Positions 1 through 31,046 are shown, numbered from the stretch's first letter. The stretch: 64,000 nt of DNA from Micromonospora sp. M71_S20 (GCF_003664255.1 NZ_RCCV01000001.1:3348001-3412000); one strand, 5' to 3'. The notes: generated by a model from the sequence alone, not told the origin. Made by a program: numbers and translations.

Positions 1-8968
<8,968 letters not shown>

Positions 8969-9004
8969 GATGACCAACCTTCCAATCGAGGCAGGTGCCC
9001 CCCG

Positions 9005-12000
9005 ATGAGCGATGACAAGCTGCGGTACTTCCTCAAGCGGGTCACCGCCGACCTGCACGAGACCAAGCGCAAGCTGCAGACCGTCGAGGCCCGCGACCAG
9101 GAACCCCTGGCCATCGTCTCGATGAGCTGCCGCTTCCCCGGTGGCGTCCGGTCGCCGGAGGACCTGTGGGAGCTTGTCGCCGACGGCCGGGACGCCCTCA
9201 CCGAGTTCCCCGACGACCGGGGTTGGGACCTGGAGGCGCTCTACGACCCCGACCCCAACAAGCCGGGCAAGAGCTACACCCGCATCGGCGGGTTCCTCGA
9301 CGGCGCCGGTGACTTCGACCCGTCCCTGTTCGGGATCTCCCCCCGGGAGGCCCTCGCGATGGACCCGCAGCAGCGGCTGCTGCTGGAGACGTCCTGGGAG
9401 GCCGTCGAGCGGGCCGGCATCGACCCGCTGTCGCTGCGCGGCAGCTCGACCGGCGTCTTCGTCGGGCTGAGCACCTCGAACTACGGCATGGGTCTGCCCA
9501 ACGTGCCCGAGGGCGTCGACATGTACATCGGCACCGGGAACACCACCAGCGTCGCGTCCGGCCGGATCTCGTTCACGCTCGGCCTCAACGGCCCGGCCGT
9601 GACCGTGGACACCGCCTGCTCCTCCTCGCTGGTGGCCCTGCACCTCGCCGTGAACGCGCTGCGCCGCGGCGAGTGCGACCTGGCCATCGCCGGTGGCGTC
9701 ACCGTGATGGTCACCCCCGGCGTGTTCGTCGTCTTCTCCCGGCAGCGCGGCATGTCCGTCGACGGCCGGTGCAGGGCGTTCGCCGCGGGCGCGGACGGCA
9801 CCGGCTGGGGCGAGGGCGGCGGCGTGCTCGTCGTGGAGCGGCTGGCCGACGCCGAGCGCAACGGCCACCCGATCCTCGCCGTGATCCGGGGTAGCGCCCT
9901 CAACCAGGACGGCGCGTCCAACGGGCTCACCGCCCCGAACGGCCCCTCCCAGCAGCGGGTCATCCGGCAGGCCCTCGCCAACGCCCGGCTCGGCACCGCC
10001 GACGTCGACATGGTCGAGGCGCACGGCACCGGCACCACCCTCGGCGACCCCATCGAGGCGCAGGCGCTCATCGCCACGTACGGGCAGGACCGGCCGGCCG
10101 GCCGGCCGCTGTGGCTGGGCTCGGTCAAGTCGAACATCGGCCACACCCAGAGCGCCGCCGGCGTCGCCGGGCTGATCAAGATGGTGATGGCGCTGCGCAA
10201 CGGCGTCATGCCGGAGACCCTGCACGTCGACGAGCCCTCCCCGCACGTGGACTGGACCGCCGGGGCGGTCTCCCTGCTCACCGAGTCCAAGCCGTGGCCG
10301 GAGCTGGACCGCCCCCGCCGCGGCGGCGTCTCCTCGTTCGGCGTGAGCGGCACCAACGCCCACGTGATCCTGGAGGAGTACCGGCCGCGCGTCGCCGACC
10401 CGGTCGCCGTCGACGGCGAGGAGGCCGTCGAGGCCACCGCCGTCGAGCCCGCGCGACGGCCCGGCCTGGTCGCCTCCGACGTCACCGTCTGGCCGGTGTC
10501 GGCCCGGTCGAGGTCCGCCCTCGCCGGCCAGGCCGCCCGGCTCGCCCAGCACGTGCGCGAGCACGGCGACCTCGCCCCGGCGGCGATCGGCTGGTCGCTC
10601 GCCACCACCCGCTCGACGTTCGACCACCGCGCCGCCGTGGTCGGCCTCGGCACCGACGAGCTGCTCACCGGGCTGGACGCCCTCGCCGCCGGCCACCCGG
10701 CCGGCAACCTCGTCACCGGTACGGTCACCAGCGCCGGCGCCGGACCCGTCTTCGTCTTCCCCGGTCAGGGCGCGCAGTCGGCGCGGATGGCCGCCGGCCT
10801 GGTGGGTCGTACGCCGGTGTTCGACGCGAAGCTGGCCGAGTGCCAGCGGGCCCTGGCGCCGTACCTGGACGTGGACCTGGTGTCGGTGCTGACCGGCGAC
10901 GACGAGTCGTGGCTGGAGCGGGTCGAGGTCGTGCAGCCCGTGCTGTGGGCCGTCGGCATCGCCCTCGCGGCCGTGTGGCGCGCGGCGGGCGTCGTCCCGG
11001 ACGCGGTCGTCGGCCACTCGCAGGGCGAGATCGGCGCCGCCTGCGTGGCCGGCATCCTCACCCTGGAGGACGCCGCCCGGACCGTGGCGCTGCGCTCCCG
11101 CGCCCTGGCGGTGCTGCGCGGCACCGGCACGATGGCGTCGGTCGACCTGTCCGCCGACGCGGTCGCCGAGCGGCTGCCGGCCTTCCCGGGCGTCGGGGTG
11201 GCGGCCGTCAACGGCCCCTCCACCGTCGTGGTCTCCGGCCCGCCACAGCCCGTCGCCGACCTGGTGGCGGCGTGCGAGGCCGAGGGCCTGCGCGCCCGGC
11301 TCATCCCGGTCGACTACGCCTCCCACTCCGAGGCCGTGCAGCAGGTCGCCGAGCAGCTCCGCGCGGACCTGGCCGACGTCACCCCGCAGGCCGGCCACAC
11401 CCGCCTGGTCTCGACGCTGACCGGCGACTGGGTCGACCCGGCCTCGATGACCGCGGACTACTGGTACGACAACCTGCGCCGCACCGTGCGCTTCGACGCC
11501 GCCGTCCGCGTCGCCATCGCCGCCGGGCACACCACGTTCGTGGAGATCAGCCCGCACCCCGTGCTGACGATGCCGGTGACGGCCATCCTCGACGACACCG
11601 GCGTCACCGGCCACACCCTGGGCAGCCTGCGCCGCGGCGACGACGACGCGACCCGCCTGCTGACCAACCTCGCCACCGCGCACGCCATCGGCCTGCCCGT
11701 CGACCTGGCGAACGTCCTCGCCGAGACCGAGGTCGCGCCGCTGCCCACGTACGCCTTCGACCACCAGCGGTTCTGGCTCGACGGCAGCGGCGGCCCCGAC
11801 CTGGAGAGCCTGCTCCAGGGCGCGGCGGCCGACCCGAGCGACGCGAGCTTCTGGGCCGCCGTGGAACGCGGGGACGTCACCGCCCTCGCCGAGACCATCG
11901 CCACCGAGGAGACCCCGGCCCACGAGGTCCTCGACGCGCTGCTGCCGGCCCTGCCGATGCTCACCTCCTGGCGCCGGCAGCGGCGCCGGCAGTCCGACAT

Positions 12001-13999
12001 CGACGGCTGGCGCTACCAGGACACCTGGAAGCCGCTGACCGGCGTCGCCAACCGGGGCATGAGCGGCACCTGGGTCGTCGTCATGCCGACCGGCGACATC
12101 ATCGAGCCCTGGCAGGACGCCTGCGTGGAGGCGTTCACGGCGGCCGGCGCGACCCTCGTCGAGGTTCCCGTCTCCACCCCCGACGTCGACCGCGACCAGT
12201 TCGGCAAGCTGCTGCAGGAGGCGCTCGCCGCCGCACCGGGCGGCGACGCCGCCACCGAGGTGACCGGCGTGGTCTCGCTGCTCGCCTTCGACGAGCTGGC
12301 CCACCCGCTGCACCCGTCCGTGCCCGGCGGCTTCGCCGCCACCGTCGCGCTCTTCCAGGCCCTCGGCGACATCGGCCTGCGCGCCCCGATGTGGAGCGTC
12401 ACCTCCGGTGCCGCCTCCGTCGGCATGGCCGACCTGCTGCGCTCCCCGGTGCAGTCGCTGGTCTGGGGCTTCGGCCGGGTGGCCGCGCTGGAGCACCCGC
12501 AGCGCTGGGGCGGTCTCGTGGACCTGCCCGAGGCCGTCGAGGAGCGCTGCGCCGACCTGCTGGTCGCGGCCCTCACCACCGCCGGGGAGGAGGACCAGAT
12601 CGCGGTACGCCCCAGTGGCCTGCTCGCCCGCCGGCTCACCCGGGTCCCGCTCGGCGACAGCCAGCCCGCGAACCCGTGGCAGCCGTACGGCACGGCGCTG
12701 GTCACCGGCGGCACCGGCGCGCTCGGTGGGCACGCCGCCCGCTGGCTGGCCCGCAGCGGTGTGGAGAACGTCGTCGTCGTCAGCCGGCGGGGCATGGCCG
12801 CGCCGGGCGCGCAGCAGCTCGTCGACGACCTCACCGCGCTGGGCGCCCAGGCCACCGTGGTCGAGTGCGACGCCTCCGACCGCGACGCGCTGGCCGACCT
12901 GATCGATGCGATCCCCGCCGAGTACCCGCTCACCACGGTCGTGCACGCCTCCGCCGTGCTCGATGACGCCATGATCAACGACATCCGGCCGGAGCAGATC
13001 GAGCGGGTGCTCCAGGCCAAGGTCGACGTCGCGTACAACCTGCACGAGCTGACCCTCGACCTCGACCTGTCGGCGTTCATCATGTTCTCGTCCTTCGCCG
13101 GCAGCGTGGCCAGCTCCGGCGTCGGCAACTACGCCCCGAGCAACGCGTTCCTCGACGCGCTCGCCCAGCACCGGCGTGGTCTCGGCCTGACCGCCACCTC
13201 CATCGCCTGGGGGGCGTGGGCCGGCGGCGGCATGGCCGACGGGCCGCTCGGCGAGCTGCTGCACCGCCACGGCGTACCGGAGATGACCCCCGAGGCGGCG
13301 ATCGCCGCGCTGCACCAGGCCGTGGACCACGGTGAGGCGTTCCTCACCATCGCCGACATCGCCTGGGAACGGTTCTCCGTCGCCTTCACCGCCACCCGGC
13401 CCGGCCCGCTGATCAGCGACCTGCCGGACGTGCGCCGCCTCGCCACGGCCGAGAAGGTGGCCAGCGTGGAGGCCGGCGACGGCCCGGAGTCGTTGCAGGA
13501 CCGGCTCGCCGGGCTGCCCGCCGCCGACCGGCAAGCCGTGCTGCTCGGCCTGGTCCGCAGCCAGGTCGCCGCCGTGCTCAACTATCCGTCCGCCGAGTCG
13601 GTGGACGAGCACCGGGCGTTCCGGGAGCTGGGCTTCGACTCCGTCACCGCCGTCGAGCTGCGCAACCGGCTCGGCTCGGCCACCGGCGTGGCCCTGCCGG
13701 TCACCCTGGTCTTCGACTACCCGACCCCGACGACCCTGGCGGAGTACCTCTTCGCCGAGGTCGCCCACGACGACGTGGTCACCCCGACCGCCCTCCTCGA
13801 CGATCTGGACCGGATCGCCGACAGCCTCGACGTGGTGGCGCGGGACGAGGCGGCCCGGGTGCGGGCCACCGTACGTCTCCAGGCGATGCTCTCCCGGCTC
13901 GCCCAGGACAGCGGTGGCGCCGACATCGGCCGGCACCTCGACGACGCCACCGACGACGAGTTGTTCGCGATGGTGGACAAGGACCTCGGCATCTCCTGA
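9005..13999 (+). CDS. Type I modular polyketide synthase, one module (KS-AT-KR-ACP)
   Basis: Adds one methylmalonyl unit and reduces the beta-keto group to a hydroxyl. The 1664-residue protein starts with a coiled-coil docking segment (residues 1-32, [10 protein letters not shown] type) that matches the C-terminal docking helices of the upstream PKS. KS is about 33-455 (active Cys 205 in TACSSS), AT about 580-900 with GHSQGE and YASH (11315-11326, methylmalonyl), KR about 1228-1415 with LDD (B-type), NYAPSN catalytic Tyr/Asn, and ACP about 1490-1580 with GFDSV (Ser codon 13640). A second docking segment closes the protein (about 1590-1664, ending DKDLGIS). There is no DH or ER, so the product keeps an alcohol. 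The start ATG at 9005 is 36 bp after the previous stop, consistent with co-transcription. Confidence 0.97.
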   Translation: MSDDKLRYFLKRVTADLHETKRKLQTVEARDQEPLAIVSMSCRFPGGVRSPEDLWELVADGRDALTEFPDDRGWDLEALYDPDPNKPGKSYTRIGGFLDGAGDFDPSLFGISPREALAMDPQQRLLLETSWEAVERAGIDPLSLRGSSTGVFVGLSTSNYGMGLPNVPEGVDMYIGTGNTTSVASGRISFTLGLNGPAVTVDTACSSSLVALHLAVNALRRGECDLAIAGGVTVMVTPGVFVVFSRQRGMSVDGRCRAFAAGADGTGWGEGGGVLVVERLADAERNGHPILAVIRGSALNQDGASNGLTAPNGPSQQRVIRQALANARLGTADVDMVEAHGTGTTLGDPIEAQALIATYGQDRPAGRPLWLGSVKSNIGHTQSAAGVAGLIKMVMALRNGVMPETLHVDEPSPHVDWTAGAVSLLTESKPWPELDRPRRGGVSSFGVSGTNAHVILEEYRPRVADPVAVDGEEAVEATAVEPARRPGLVASDVTVWPVSARSRSALAGQAARLAQHVREHGDLAPAAIGWSLATTRSTFDHRAAVVGLGTDELLTGLDALAAGHPAGNLVTGTVTSAGAGPVFVFPGQGAQSARMAAGLVGRTPVFDAKLAECQRALAPYLDVDLVSVLTGDDESWLERVEVVQPVLWAVGIALAAVWRAAGVVPDAVVGHSQGEIGAACVAGILTLEDAARTVALRSRALAVLRGTGTMASVDLSADAVAERLPAFPGVGVAAVNGPSTVVVSGPPQPVADLVAACEAEGLRARLIPVDYASHSEAVQQVAEQLRADLADVTPQAGHTRLVSTLTGDWVDPASMTADYWYDNLRRTVRFDAAVRVAIAAGHTTFVEISPHPVLTMPVTAILDDTGVTGHTLGSLRRGDDDATRLLTNLATAHAIGLPVDLANVLAETEVAPLPTYAFDHQRFWLDGSGGPDLESLLQGAAADPSDASFWAAVERGDVTALAETIATEETPAHEVLDALLPALPMLTSWRRQRRRQSDIDGWRYQDTWKPLTGVANRGMSGTWVVVMPTGDIIEPWQDACVEAFTAAGATLVEVPVSTPDVDRDQFGKLLQEALAAAPGGDAATEVTGVVSLLAFDELAHPLHPSVPGGFAATVALFQALGDIGLRAPMWSVTSGAASVGMADLLRSPVQSLVWGFGRVAALEHPQRWGGLVDLPEAVEERCADLLVAALTTAGEEDQIAVRPSGLLARRLTRVPLGDSQPANPWQPYGTALVTGGTGALGGHAARWLARSGVENVVVVSRRGMAAPGAQQLVDDLTALGAQATVVECDASDRDALADLIDAIPAEYPLTTVVHASAVLDDAMINDIRPEQIERVLQAKVDVAYNLHELTLDLDLSAFIMFSSFAGSVASSGVGNYAPSNAFLDALAQHRRGLGLTATSIAWGAWAGGGMADGPLGELLHRHGVPEMTPEAAIAALHQAVDHGEAFLTIADIAWERFSVAFTATRPGPLISDLPDVRRLATAEKVASVEAGDGPESLQDRLAGLPAADRQAVLLGLVRSQVAAVLNYPSAESVDEHRAFRELGFDSVTAVELRNRLGSATGVALPVTLVFDYPTPTTLAEYLFAEVAHDDVVTPTALLDDLDRIADSLDVVARDEAARVRATVRLQAMLSRLAQDSGGADIGRHLDDATDDELFAMVDKDLGIS

Positions 14000-14048
14000 C
14001 CTTCCAGCTCCAGCTCTCTCCCGTCCCTTTCGAGGAAGCGGCACTCCG

Positions 14049-23558
<9,510 letters not shown>

Positions 23559-23583
23559 CCCGGCCGGCCCTGAGGAGCCCCCG

Positions 23584-26500
23584 ATGAGTGTTTCCCTGGA
23601 CGAGGTCGTCGGCGCGCTGCGCGCGTCCCTGCTCGACAACCAGAAGCTCAAGCAGCAGAACCAGCAGCTCACCGCCGCGCTCAGCGAGCCGGTGGCGATC
23701 ATCGGAATGAGCTGCCGGTTCCCCGGCGGCGTCGGGTCGCCGGAGCAGTTGTGGGACCTGGTGGCCGCCGGCACCGACGCGATGTCGGCGTTCCCCGACG
23801 ACCGGGGCTGGGACCTGGGGGCGCTCTACGACCCCGACCCCGACCCGGACAGCCGGGGCACGTCGTACGTGCGGGAGGGCGGGTTCCTCTACTCCGCCGG
23901 GGACTTCGACCCCGCCTTCTTCGGCATCAGCCCCCGCGAGGCCCTCGCCATGGACCCGCAGCAGCGGCTGCTGCTGGAGACCGCCTGGGAGGCGTTCGAG
24001 CGGGCCGGCATCGACCCGGCCACGCTGCGCGGCACGCCCACCGGCGTGTACGCGTCGACCAGCAGCCAGGGCGACTACGCCGCGCTGCTCACCGGGGTCA
24101 GCGGCGGCGTCGAGGGCTACCTCGGCACCGGTAGCGCCGCCGCCGTGGCCAGCGGCCGGATCTCGTACGCCCTGGGGCTGGAGGGGCCCGCGGTCACCGT
24201 GGACACCGCCTGCAGTTCGTCCCTGGTCGCGTTGCACCTCGCCTGCCAGGCGCTGCGGCTGGGGGAGTGCACCATGGCGCTGGTCGGCGGGGTGTCGGTG
24301 ATGGCCACCCCGACGGTCTTCGTGGAGTTCTCCCGGCAGCGCGGCCTGTCAACCGACGGCCGGTGCAAGTCGTTCGCCGCCGCCGCCGACGGCACCGGCT
24401 GGTCCGAGGGGGCCGGCATGCTGCTGGTCGAGCGGCTGTCCGACGCCCGCCGCAACGGCCACCCGATCCTCGCCGTGGTGCGCGGCAGCGCGGTCAACCA
24501 GGACGGGGCGAGCAGCGGGCTGACCGCCCCGAACGGCCCGTCCCAGCGCCGGGTGATCCGGCAGGCCCTCACCAACGCGGGGCTGACCGCCGACCAGGTG
24601 GACGTCGTCGAGGCGCACGGCACGGGCACCACGCTCGGCGACCCGATCGAGGCGCAGGCATTGCTGGCCACGTACGGCAAGGACCGCCGCGCCGACCGGC
24701 CGTTGTGGCTGGGGTCGGTGAAGTCGAACATCGGGCACACCCAGGCCGCCGCCGGTGTGGCCGGGGTGATGAAGATGGTCCTGGCGATGCGGCACGGGGT
24801 GCTGCCGCCCACCCTGCACGTGGACGAGCCCACCCCGCACGTCGACTGGTCGGCCGGGGCGGTGTCCCTGCTGACCGGGGCGCAGCCCTGGCCGGAGACC
24901 GGGCAGCCGCGCCGGGCCGGGGTCTCCGCGTTCGGCATCAGCGGCACCAACGCGCACGTCATCGTCGAGCAGGCCGACGAGGCGGACACCCACCGCCCCC
25001 GGCCGGCCGGTACGCCCGCCCCGCCGACCCCCTGGATCGTCTCCGCCCGGTCCGCGCCGGCCCTGGCCGGGCAGGCCCGACGACTGCTGGACCACCTCGG
25101 GGCCCACCCCGGGCTGGCCCCCGCCGACGTGGCGTACTCGTTGGTCACCACCCGGGCGGCGTTGCCGCACCGCGCCGCCGTGATCGGCGACGACCCCGAC
25201 GGGCTGCTGGCCGGCCTGCGCGCGGTCGCCGAGGAGCGCAACGCCCCCGGCGTGGTGCGCGGGGTGGCCCGCCCGGCCGGCAAGGTCGCGTTCCTCTTCA
25301 CCGGCCAGGGCGCCCAGCGCCTCGGCATGGGCGCCGAGCTGTGCCGCCGCTTCCCGGTGTTCGCCGCCGCCTTCGACGAGGTGGCTGGGGAGCTGGACCG
25401 GCACCTGAGCCGGCCGCTGCGGGAGGTGGTCTTCGCCGAGCCCGACTCGCCCGAGGCGGCGCTGCTGGACCGCACCGAGTTCACCCAGCCGGCGCTGTTC
25501 GCCTACGAGGTCGCCGCCTACCGGCTGGTCACGGCGTGGGGGCTGCGCCCGCAGCACCTGCTCGGCCACTCGGTCGGCGAGCTGGCCGCGGCGCACGTCG
25601 CCGGCGTGCTGTCGCTGGCCGACGCGGCGGCGCTGGTGGCCGCCCGGGGCCGGCTGATGCAGCAACTGCCGGCCGGCGGGGCGATGCTGGCGGTGCGGGC
25701 CTCCGAGGCCGAGGTGACCCCGCTGCTCGACGAGCGGGTGTCGCTGGCCGCCGTGAACGGTCCCCGGTCGGTGGTGCTCTCCGGCGACGAGGAAGCCGTG
25801 CTCGCGGCCGGTGCGCGGCTCGCCGCCGAGGGCCGGCGGTCCCGCCGGCTGCGGGTCAGCCACGCCTTCCACTCCGCCCGGATGGACGGCATGCTGGCCG
25901 ACTTCCGGGTCGTCGCGGAGAAGGTCACCTGGCATCCGCCGACCCTGCCGGTCGTCTCCGACCGCACCGGCGAGGCGCTCACCGCCGCCCAGGCCACCGA
26001 CCCGGGCTACTGGGTCGACCACGTCCGGGACACCGTCCGCTTCCACGAGGGCGTCGCCACCCTGGCCGCCGCCGGCGTGACGACCTTCCTGGAGCTCGGC
26101 CCCGACGGCGCCCTGACCGCGCTGGCCCGCGAGTGTCTGCCCGACGTCGAGCCGGCGGCCTTCGTGCCGCTCGGCCGCCGGGACCAGCCCGAGCCGGCCA
26201 CCCTGCTCGCCGCGCTCGCCGCCGTCGACCTGCGCGGGGCCGGGGTGGACTGGCCGGCCCTCTTCGCCGGCAGCGACGCCGCGCGCGTCGAGCTGCCCAC
26301 CTACGCCTTCCACCACGAGCGCTACTGGCCGGATCCGCCCGCCGTCGACCTGCGTCAGCCGGTCGCGCCGAGCGACGACGAGGAGTTCTGGGCCGCCGTG
26401 GCGGAGGACCGGCCGGCCGCGCTGGCCGCCGCGCTCGGCCTGGACGCCGACCGGCAGGAGGCGCTCGCCGAACTGTTGCCCGCCCTGGCGTCCTACCGGG

Positions 26501-29070
26501 ACCGGCGACGTCGCGGCTCCGCGTTGGACGGGCTGCGGTACCGCGCCGACTGGGTCCGCGTCGCCGTACCCGCCACCGCCGCGGCGACCGGCGAATGCCT
26601 GGTGGTGGCCGGGGCGCGGACCGACGCCACGGCCGTGCTGGCCGCCCTGCGCGCCGAGGGCCTGGACCCGGTGCTCGTGCCCGTGGGCGACGACCCGGAC
26701 GAGGTCGCCCGCGCCCTGCCCGTCGGGGCCACCCCGTCGGTCGTGGTCTCGCTGCTGGCGGCGGGGGAGCCGGCCGGAGGCACCGGGACGGTCGCGCTGG
26801 CGGGGACGGCCGCGCTCGTGCGGGCCCTCGGCGGCGCCGGGAGCAACGCGCCGGTGTGGACCGTGACCCGGGGCGCCGTGGCCGTCGACGCGGACGATCC
26901 CGCGCCCGGCGTCGCCGGCGCGTACCTCTGGGGTCTGGGTCGGGTGCTGGCGTTGGAACAACCGCGCCTGTGGGGTGGGCTGGTCGACCTGCCGGCGGAG
27001 CCGGACGACGCCGCGCTCGCCGCGCTCGCCCGGCTCGTCGCGGCCGGCGGCGACGAGGACCAGCTGGCGGTGCGCTCCGGCGGGGTGTACGCGCGGCGGC
27101 TGTCGCGCGCCCCGGCCGGCGCCGCCGCGGACGCGGACTGGCGGCCCCGGGGCGCGGTCCTGGTGCACGGGACAGCGGCGGTGCGCACCCCGCACCTGCT
27201 GCGGTGGCTCGCCGACCGCGGCGCGACCCACCTCGTCCTCGCCGCCGCCGGGGCGCCCGCCGCCACGATCGGCCGGGACGTCGCCGTCACCGTCGTCGAC
27301 GACCTCGACGGGCTGCCCGGGGCGCTGGACCGGCTGGCCGCCGCCGGCACCGTCGTCCGCACCGTCCTGCACGTCGCCGACTCCGACGGGGCCGGCGACC
27401 CGGTCGCGGCGCTGGACCCGCGCGACCTGGCTGACGCCGTGGCCGCCCGCACCGCCGCGGTGGAGCTGCTCGACCGGGCCTGCGCCGGCCGGCCGGTCGA
27501 CGAGTTCGTCGTCTTCACCTCCACCGCCGCCGTCTGGGGCAGCGGTGGCGCGGCCGTCGCCGCCGCCGCCGGCGCCGGGCTGGAGGCGTTGGCCGCCGGC
27601 CGGCGCGCCGCCGGCCACCCGGCCACCGTCGTCGCGTGGGTGCCCTGGGCGGACGAGGTCACCGACCCGGCGCAGCTGCGCCGCCGGGGGGTCCGTCCGC
27701 TCCCCGCCGAACTGGCCGTGTCCGCGCTTCAGCAGGCCGTGGGCCGCGGCGACGACCAGCTCGCGGTCGCCGACCTCGACTGGCCGGCGTTCGTGCCGGC
27801 CTTCACCGCCGTACGGCCCGCTCCGCTGCTGCGCGGCGTGCCCGAGGCGGCGGTCGCCGCGGACCGGGACGCCGGCCCCGGTGGCGAGGCGACCGACCCG
27901 GCCCGCGTGCTGCGGGACCGGCTGGCCGGCGCCCCGGCCGGCGATCGGCACGGGATCCTGCTGGACCTGGTGCGGGCGCGCGTGGCCACGGTGCTCGGGC
28001 ACGCCTCACCCGGGGCGGTCGAGGCCGACCGGGACTTCCTGGAACTCGGCTTCGACTCGCTGACCGCGTTGGAACTGCGCGACGCGCTGCGCCAGGAGAC
28101 CGGGGCGGAGCTGTCGGCCACCCTGCTCTTCGACCACCCCACCCCTACCGCGCTGGCCCACCACCTGCTCGGCCAGCTCGTCGGCGCCGACGCGGCCGGG
28201 GCCACCCCGGACGCCGCCGGGGGAGCCGCCACGCAGAGTGCCGGCGGTGGACTGCTCGGTGGGCTGTTCAACCAGCCGAAGGCGCGCGAGGATCCCGCCG
28301 GGTACGCCGAACTCCTGGTCAAGCTCGCCCAGTTCCGGCCCAGCTTCAGCGAACCGGCGCAGCTCACCCGCCCGGCCGGCATCCTGCGGCTGGCCGAGGG
28401 GAATGCGGGGGCGCAGCTGGTGTGCTGCTGCACCATGTCCCTGCTCTCCGGCGCCCACGAGTACGCCCGGCTCGCCTCCGGATTCCGGGGGGTGCGCAAC
28501 GTCTGGGCCCTGCCCAACCCCGGGTTCGGCGTGGGCGAGGAGCTGCCCGCCGACCTCGACGCCCTGCTGCGGGTGCACGCCGACACGGTGCTGCGCGCCG
28601 TCGGCGCCGGCCCGTTCGTGCTGGCCGGCCACTCGGGCGGCGCGATGGTGGCCAACCTGCTCGCCGGCGAGCTGGAACGTCAGGGCCGGTCGCCGGACGC
28701 GGTGGTGCTGATGGACACCTACCCGGCGAACAGCGAGGTGCTCGGCGGGTGGGTGCCGCAGCTGCTCGACGGGATGATCGACCGGGACAGCGCGTACACG
28801 CCGATGGACGACTGGCGGACGACCGCGTGGGCCGGCTACCTGCCCCTGTTCCTGGACTGGCAGCCGACCGAGATGGCGGCGCCGACCCTGCTGGTCCGGG
28901 CCAGCGAGCCGCTGGGGGAGTGGGACGGCGAACAGGACGGCTGGCGGTCCCGCTGGCCCTACCCGCACGAGGTCGCCGACGCCGCCGGTGACCACTTCAG
29001 CATGGTCGCCGACCGGGGGCCGGAACTCGCCGGCACGCTACAGCGGTGGCTGACCGCGCGGGGCCTGTGA
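23584..29070 (+). CDS. Type I modular polyketide synthase, terminal module with thioesterase
   Basis: Adds the last malonyl unit and releases the chain, probably as a macrolactone. Start is ATG 23584 ([16 protein letters not shown], class-1b-like docking coil), 25 bp after the previous stop; 1828 residues. KS about 35-462 (Cys 210), AT about 567-905 with GHSVGE and HAFH (25861-25872, malonyl), KR-like region about 1188-1360, ACP about 1440-1530 (GFDSL, Ser codon 28057), TE about 1605-1825 with GHSGG (Ser 1684, codon 28633) and a C-terminal GDHF histidine. The KR is dead: the nucleotide-binding glycine motif is replaced ([10 protein letters not shown]) and the catalytic Tyr/Asn segment reads as an alanine-rich stretch. 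The beta-keto group from the previous unit should therefore survive as the C3 ketone. Its TE makes this the last PKS of the line. Confidence 0.97.
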   Translation: MSVSLDEVVGALRASLLDNQKLKQQNQQLTAALSEPVAIIGMSCRFPGGVGSPEQLWDLVAAGTDAMSAFPDDRGWDLGALYDPDPDPDSRGTSYVREGGFLYSAGDFDPAFFGISPREALAMDPQQRLLLETAWEAFERAGIDPATLRGTPTGVYASTSSQGDYAALLTGVSGGVEGYLGTGSAAAVASGRISYALGLEGPAVTVDTACSSSLVALHLACQALRLGECTMALVGGVSVMATPTVFVEFSRQRGLSTDGRCKSFAAAADGTGWSEGAGMLLVERLSDARRNGHPILAVVRGSAVNQDGASSGLTAPNGPSQRRVIRQALTNAGLTADQVDVVEAHGTGTTLGDPIEAQALLATYGKDRRADRPLWLGSVKSNIGHTQAAAGVAGVMKMVLAMRHGVLPPTLHVDEPTPHVDWSAGAVSLLTGAQPWPETGQPRRAGVSAFGISGTNAHVIVEQADEADTHRPRPAGTPAPPTPWIVSARSAPALAGQARRLLDHLGAHPGLAPADVAYSLVTTRAALPHRAAVIGDDPDGLLAGLRAVAEERNAPGVVRGVARPAGKVAFLFTGQGAQRLGMGAELCRRFPVFAAAFDEVAGELDRHLSRPLREVVFAEPDSPEAALLDRTEFTQPALFAYEVAAYRLVTAWGLRPQHLLGHSVGELAAAHVAGVLSLADAAALVAARGRLMQQLPAGGAMLAVRASEAEVTPLLDERVSLAAVNGPRSVVLSGDEEAVLAAGARLAAEGRRSRRLRVSHAFHSARMDGMLADFRVVAEKVTWHPPTLPVVSDRTGEALTAAQATDPGYWVDHVRDTVRFHEGVATLAAAGVTTFLELGPDGALTALARECLPDVEPAAFVPLGRRDQPEPATLLAALAAVDLRGAGVDWPALFAGSDAARVELPTYAFHHERYWPDPPAVDLRQPVAPSDDEEFWAAVAEDRPAALAAALGLDADRQEALAELLPALASYRDRRRRGSALDGLRYRADWVRVAVPATAAATGECLVVAGARTDATAVLAALRAEGLDPVLVPVGDDPDEVARALPVGATPSVVVSLLAAGEPAGGTGTVALAGTAALVRALGGAGSNAPVWTVTRGAVAVDADDPAPGVAGAYLWGLGRVLALEQPRLWGGLVDLPAEPDDAALAALARLVAAGGDEDQLAVRSGGVYARRLSRAPAGAAADADWRPRGAVLVHGTAAVRTPHLLRWLADRGATHLVLAAAGAPAATIGRDVAVTVVDDLDGLPGALDRLAAAGTVVRTVLHVADSDGAGDPVAALDPRDLADAVAARTAAVELLDRACAGRPVDEFVVFTSTAAVWGSGGAAVAAAAGAGLEALAAGRRAAGHPATVVAWVPWADEVTDPAQLRRRGVRPLPAELAVSALQQAVGRGDDQLAVADLDWPAFVPAFTAVRPAPLLRGVPEAAVAADRDAGPGGEATDPARVLRDRLAGAPAGDRHGILLDLVRARVATVLGHASPGAVEADRDFLELGFDSLTALELRDALRQETGAELSATLLFDHPTPTALAHHLLGQLVGADAAGATPDAAGGAATQSAGGGLLGGLFNQPKAREDPAGYAELLVKLAQFRPSFSEPAQLTRPAGILRLAEGNAGAQLVCCCTMSLLSGAHEYARLASGFRGVRNVWALPNPGFGVGEELPADLDALLRVHADTVLRAVGAGPFVLAGHSGGAMVANLLAGELERQGRSPDAVVLMDTYPANSEVLGGWVPQLLDGMIDRDSAYTPMDDWRTTAWAGYLPLFLDWQPTEMAAPTLLVRASEPLGEWDGEQDGWRSRWPYPHEVADAAGDHFSMVADRGPELAGTLQRWLTARGL

Positions 29071-29079
29071 CCGTTCCCG

Positions 29080-29106
29080 CCCCTGGCGTGCCCCTAGCGC
29101 CCCCTA
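29080..29106 (+). promoter_or_regulatory. Triple CCCCT(A) direct repeat upstream of the DrrAB-like exporter
   Basis: CCCCT occurs at 29080-29084, 29091-29095 and 29101-29105, the last two followed by A. The spacing is 11 and 10 bp, one helical turn each. The site lies in the 87-bp gap between the last PKS gene and the exporter. It belongs to a family of similar sites found only in the biosynthetic cluster; regulator binding is inferred. Confidence 0.5.
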
Positions 29107-29157
29107 TCGGCGCACACACATCTATCGGACCGACGTTTCAGGACGGAGCATGACGAC

Positions 29158-30210
29158 GTGGACGAGGCAGTGGTGGTCACGGAGCTGGTCAAGCGGTACC
29201 AGCCCAACATGCCACCGGCGGTGGACGGACTGAGCTTCTCCGTCGCCGCCGGTGAGGTCTTCGGCCTGCTCGGGCCGAACGGCGCGGGCAAGACGACGAC
29301 GATCGGGGTGCTGACCACTCGGGTGCGGGCCACCTCGGGCCGGGCCCGGGTGTGCGGCGCCGACGTGATCGGCGCGCCCGCCGTCGCGCGGCAACTGCTG
29401 GCGGTCGTACCGCAGCGGGTGAACCTGGACCGGGCGCTGACCGTCCGGCAGAACCTGCTGTTCCACGCGGCGTACCACCGGGTGCCCCGGGCGGAGCGCA
29501 TCCGGCGGGCGGACGAGCTGCTGGACCAGATGGGGCTCAAGGACTTCGCGAACCACCGTACCGACTTCCTGTCCGGCGGCCTCGCCCAGCGCACGATGAT
29601 CGCCCGCGCGCTGATGCACTCGCCCCGGGTGCTCTTCCTCGACGAGCCGTCCGCTGGCCTCGACCCGCAGTCCCGGCTCTTCGTGCACGACCGGATCGCC
29701 GAGCTGAAGCGGGCCGGGGTGACCGTGGTGGTGACCACGCACGACATGGACGAGGCGGAGAAGCTCTGCGACCGCGTCGGCATCGTCGACCACGGCAAGC
29801 TGCTCACCATGGACACCCCGTCCGCGCTGACCCGTACGCTGCCGGGCAGCAGCACCCTGACCCTCGTGGTGACCCCCGGCGCCCCCGCCGAGGAGGTGCG
29901 GGCCGCGCTCGACGCGATCCCGGACGTGGAGCAGGTGGAACACTTCAAGGTGGCCGCCCCGGCGCCCGTCGCCGCGCCGGCGTTCCCCGGCATGCCGGCG
30001 ATGCCGATGCCCGCGCCGGCCCCCGACGCGCCCGCCGATCCGGACGCCCCGCTCTCCTTCCGGGTCTACACCAGCGGTCAGCCGGCCAACGCCATCCCGA
30101 TGGCGATGAAGATCCTCGCCGACCTGGGCTGCGAGGTTCGTGACCTGAACATCGGCCAGCCCAGCCTGGAAGATGTCTTCATCCACCTGACCGGAAGGGA
30201 ACTTCGGTGA
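29158..30210 (+). CDS. ABC exporter ATP-binding protein, DrrA-like
   Basis: Energises export of the macrolide or a related small molecule through the permease encoded next to it. The 350-residue protein has Walker A GPNGAGKTTT (about 41-50), signature LSGGLAQR (about 140-147) and Walker B FLDEPSAGLDP (about 160-170), all intact, and the length of DrrA-type daunorubicin-resistance ATPases. The GTG at 29158 follows GGAG by nine bases; the nearer ATG at 29150 is out of frame. An unusual Pro/Ala/Met-rich, low-complexity stretch sits near the C-terminus (about 265-300, bases 29955-30055) where most relatives have a compact domain. It overlaps the permease gene by four bases (GTGA). Self-resistance is inferred from its position directly behind the PKS genes. 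Confidence 0.9.
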   Translation: MDEAVVVTELVKRYQPNMPPAVDGLSFSVAAGEVFGLLGPNGAGKTTTIGVLTTRVRATSGRARVCGADVIGAPAVARQLLAVVPQRVNLDRALTVRQNLLFHAAYHRVPRAERIRRADELLDQMGLKDFANHRTDFLSGGLAQRTMIARALMHSPRVLFLDEPSAGLDPQSRLFVHDRIAELKRAGVTVVVTTHDMDEAEKLCDRVGIVDHGKLLTMDTPSALTRTLPGSSTLTLVVTPGAPAEEVRAALDAIPDVEQVEHFKVAAPAPVAAPAFPGMPAMPMPAPAPDAPADPDAPLSFRVYTSGQPANAIPMAMKILADLGCEVRDLNIGQPSLEDVFIHLTGRELR

Positions 30211-31046
30211 GCGTCGCCGCCCCCGCCCCCCCGTCCGCGCCCTCGACGGCCGCGGCGCCGCCGCCGGTGAGCGCGCTGGACCAGTTCGCCACGTTCCGCG
30301 CGGTGCTCTCGCGGGACCTGTTCGTCACCGGCCGGGAGCTGGTCGGCTTCCTGCTCCAGGTCTTCATCCAGCCGCTGTTCATGCTGCTGATCTTCGGCAA
30401 GGTGCTCAGCGACCTGGGCTACGCCAGCGCCGACTTCTCCAACGTGCTGCTGCCCGGCGTCATCGCGCTGAACGCCTTCCTGATCGGGCTGGAGAACACC
30501 GCGCTGCCGATGATGATGGACTTCTCCTTCACCCGGGAGATCGAGGACCGCCTCCTGTCGCCCATGGCGATTCCGCTGGTGGCCCTGGAGAAGATCGTCT
30601 TCGGTGGCATCCGTGGCCTGATCGCCGGCGTGGTGCTGATCCCGGTCGGCATGCTCATGCTCGGTGTCACCTGGCCCTGGGCGGTCGTGCTCAAGGTGGT
30701 CGGGGTGTTGGCGATCGGCGCGCTGGTCGGCGCGGCGGTCGGCCTCGCCTTCGGCACGCTGGTGCCGACGCAGCACATCCAGATCATGTTCACCGTGGTG
30801 ATGACCCCGATCATGTTCACCGGCGCGACCCAGTTCCCGCTGCTCGGCCTGGACTCGCTGCGCTGGTACCAGGTGATCTGCTCGCTGAACCCGCTGACCT
30901 ACATCAGCGAGGGGACCCGGTCGCTCGTCGGTCCGCCGGGGGTCGAGTCGCTGCCGCTCTGGCTGTGCATGTGCGTCCTCGCCGGGGTCTTCGTGGTGTT
31001 CTCGATGATCGGCATGCGTGGCTTCATGCGCCGCGCCATGGACTAG
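30207..31046 (+). CDS. ABC-2 type exporter permease, DrrB-like
   Basis: Membrane half of the exporter encoded by the upstream ATPase gene. The 279-residue protein has a short Ala/Pro-rich cytoplasmic N-terminus and about six hydrophobic segments (for example around residues 45-65, 75-95, 125-150, 155-180, 190-210 and 250-270), as in DrrB. A conserved ABC-2 region reads ...ENTALPMMMDFSFTREIEDR. The GTG start at 30207 overlaps the upstream TGA and is preceded by GAAGGGA at six bases, so the two are translationally coupled. A hairpin terminator follows 18 bp after the stop. Confidence 0.9.
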   Translation: MSVAAPAPPSAPSTAAAPPPVSALDQFATFRAVLSRDLFVTGRELVGFLLQVFIQPLFMLLIFGKVLSDLGYASADFSNVLLPGVIALNAFLIGLENTALPMMMDFSFTREIEDRLLSPMAIPLVALEKIVFGGIRGLIAGVVLIPVGMLMLGVTWPWAVVLKVVGVLAIGALVGAAVGLAFGTLVPTQHIQIMFTVVMTPIMFTGATQFPLLGLDSLRWYQVICSLNPLTYISEGTRSLVGPPGVESLPLWLCMCVLAGVFVVFSMIGMRGFMRRAMD

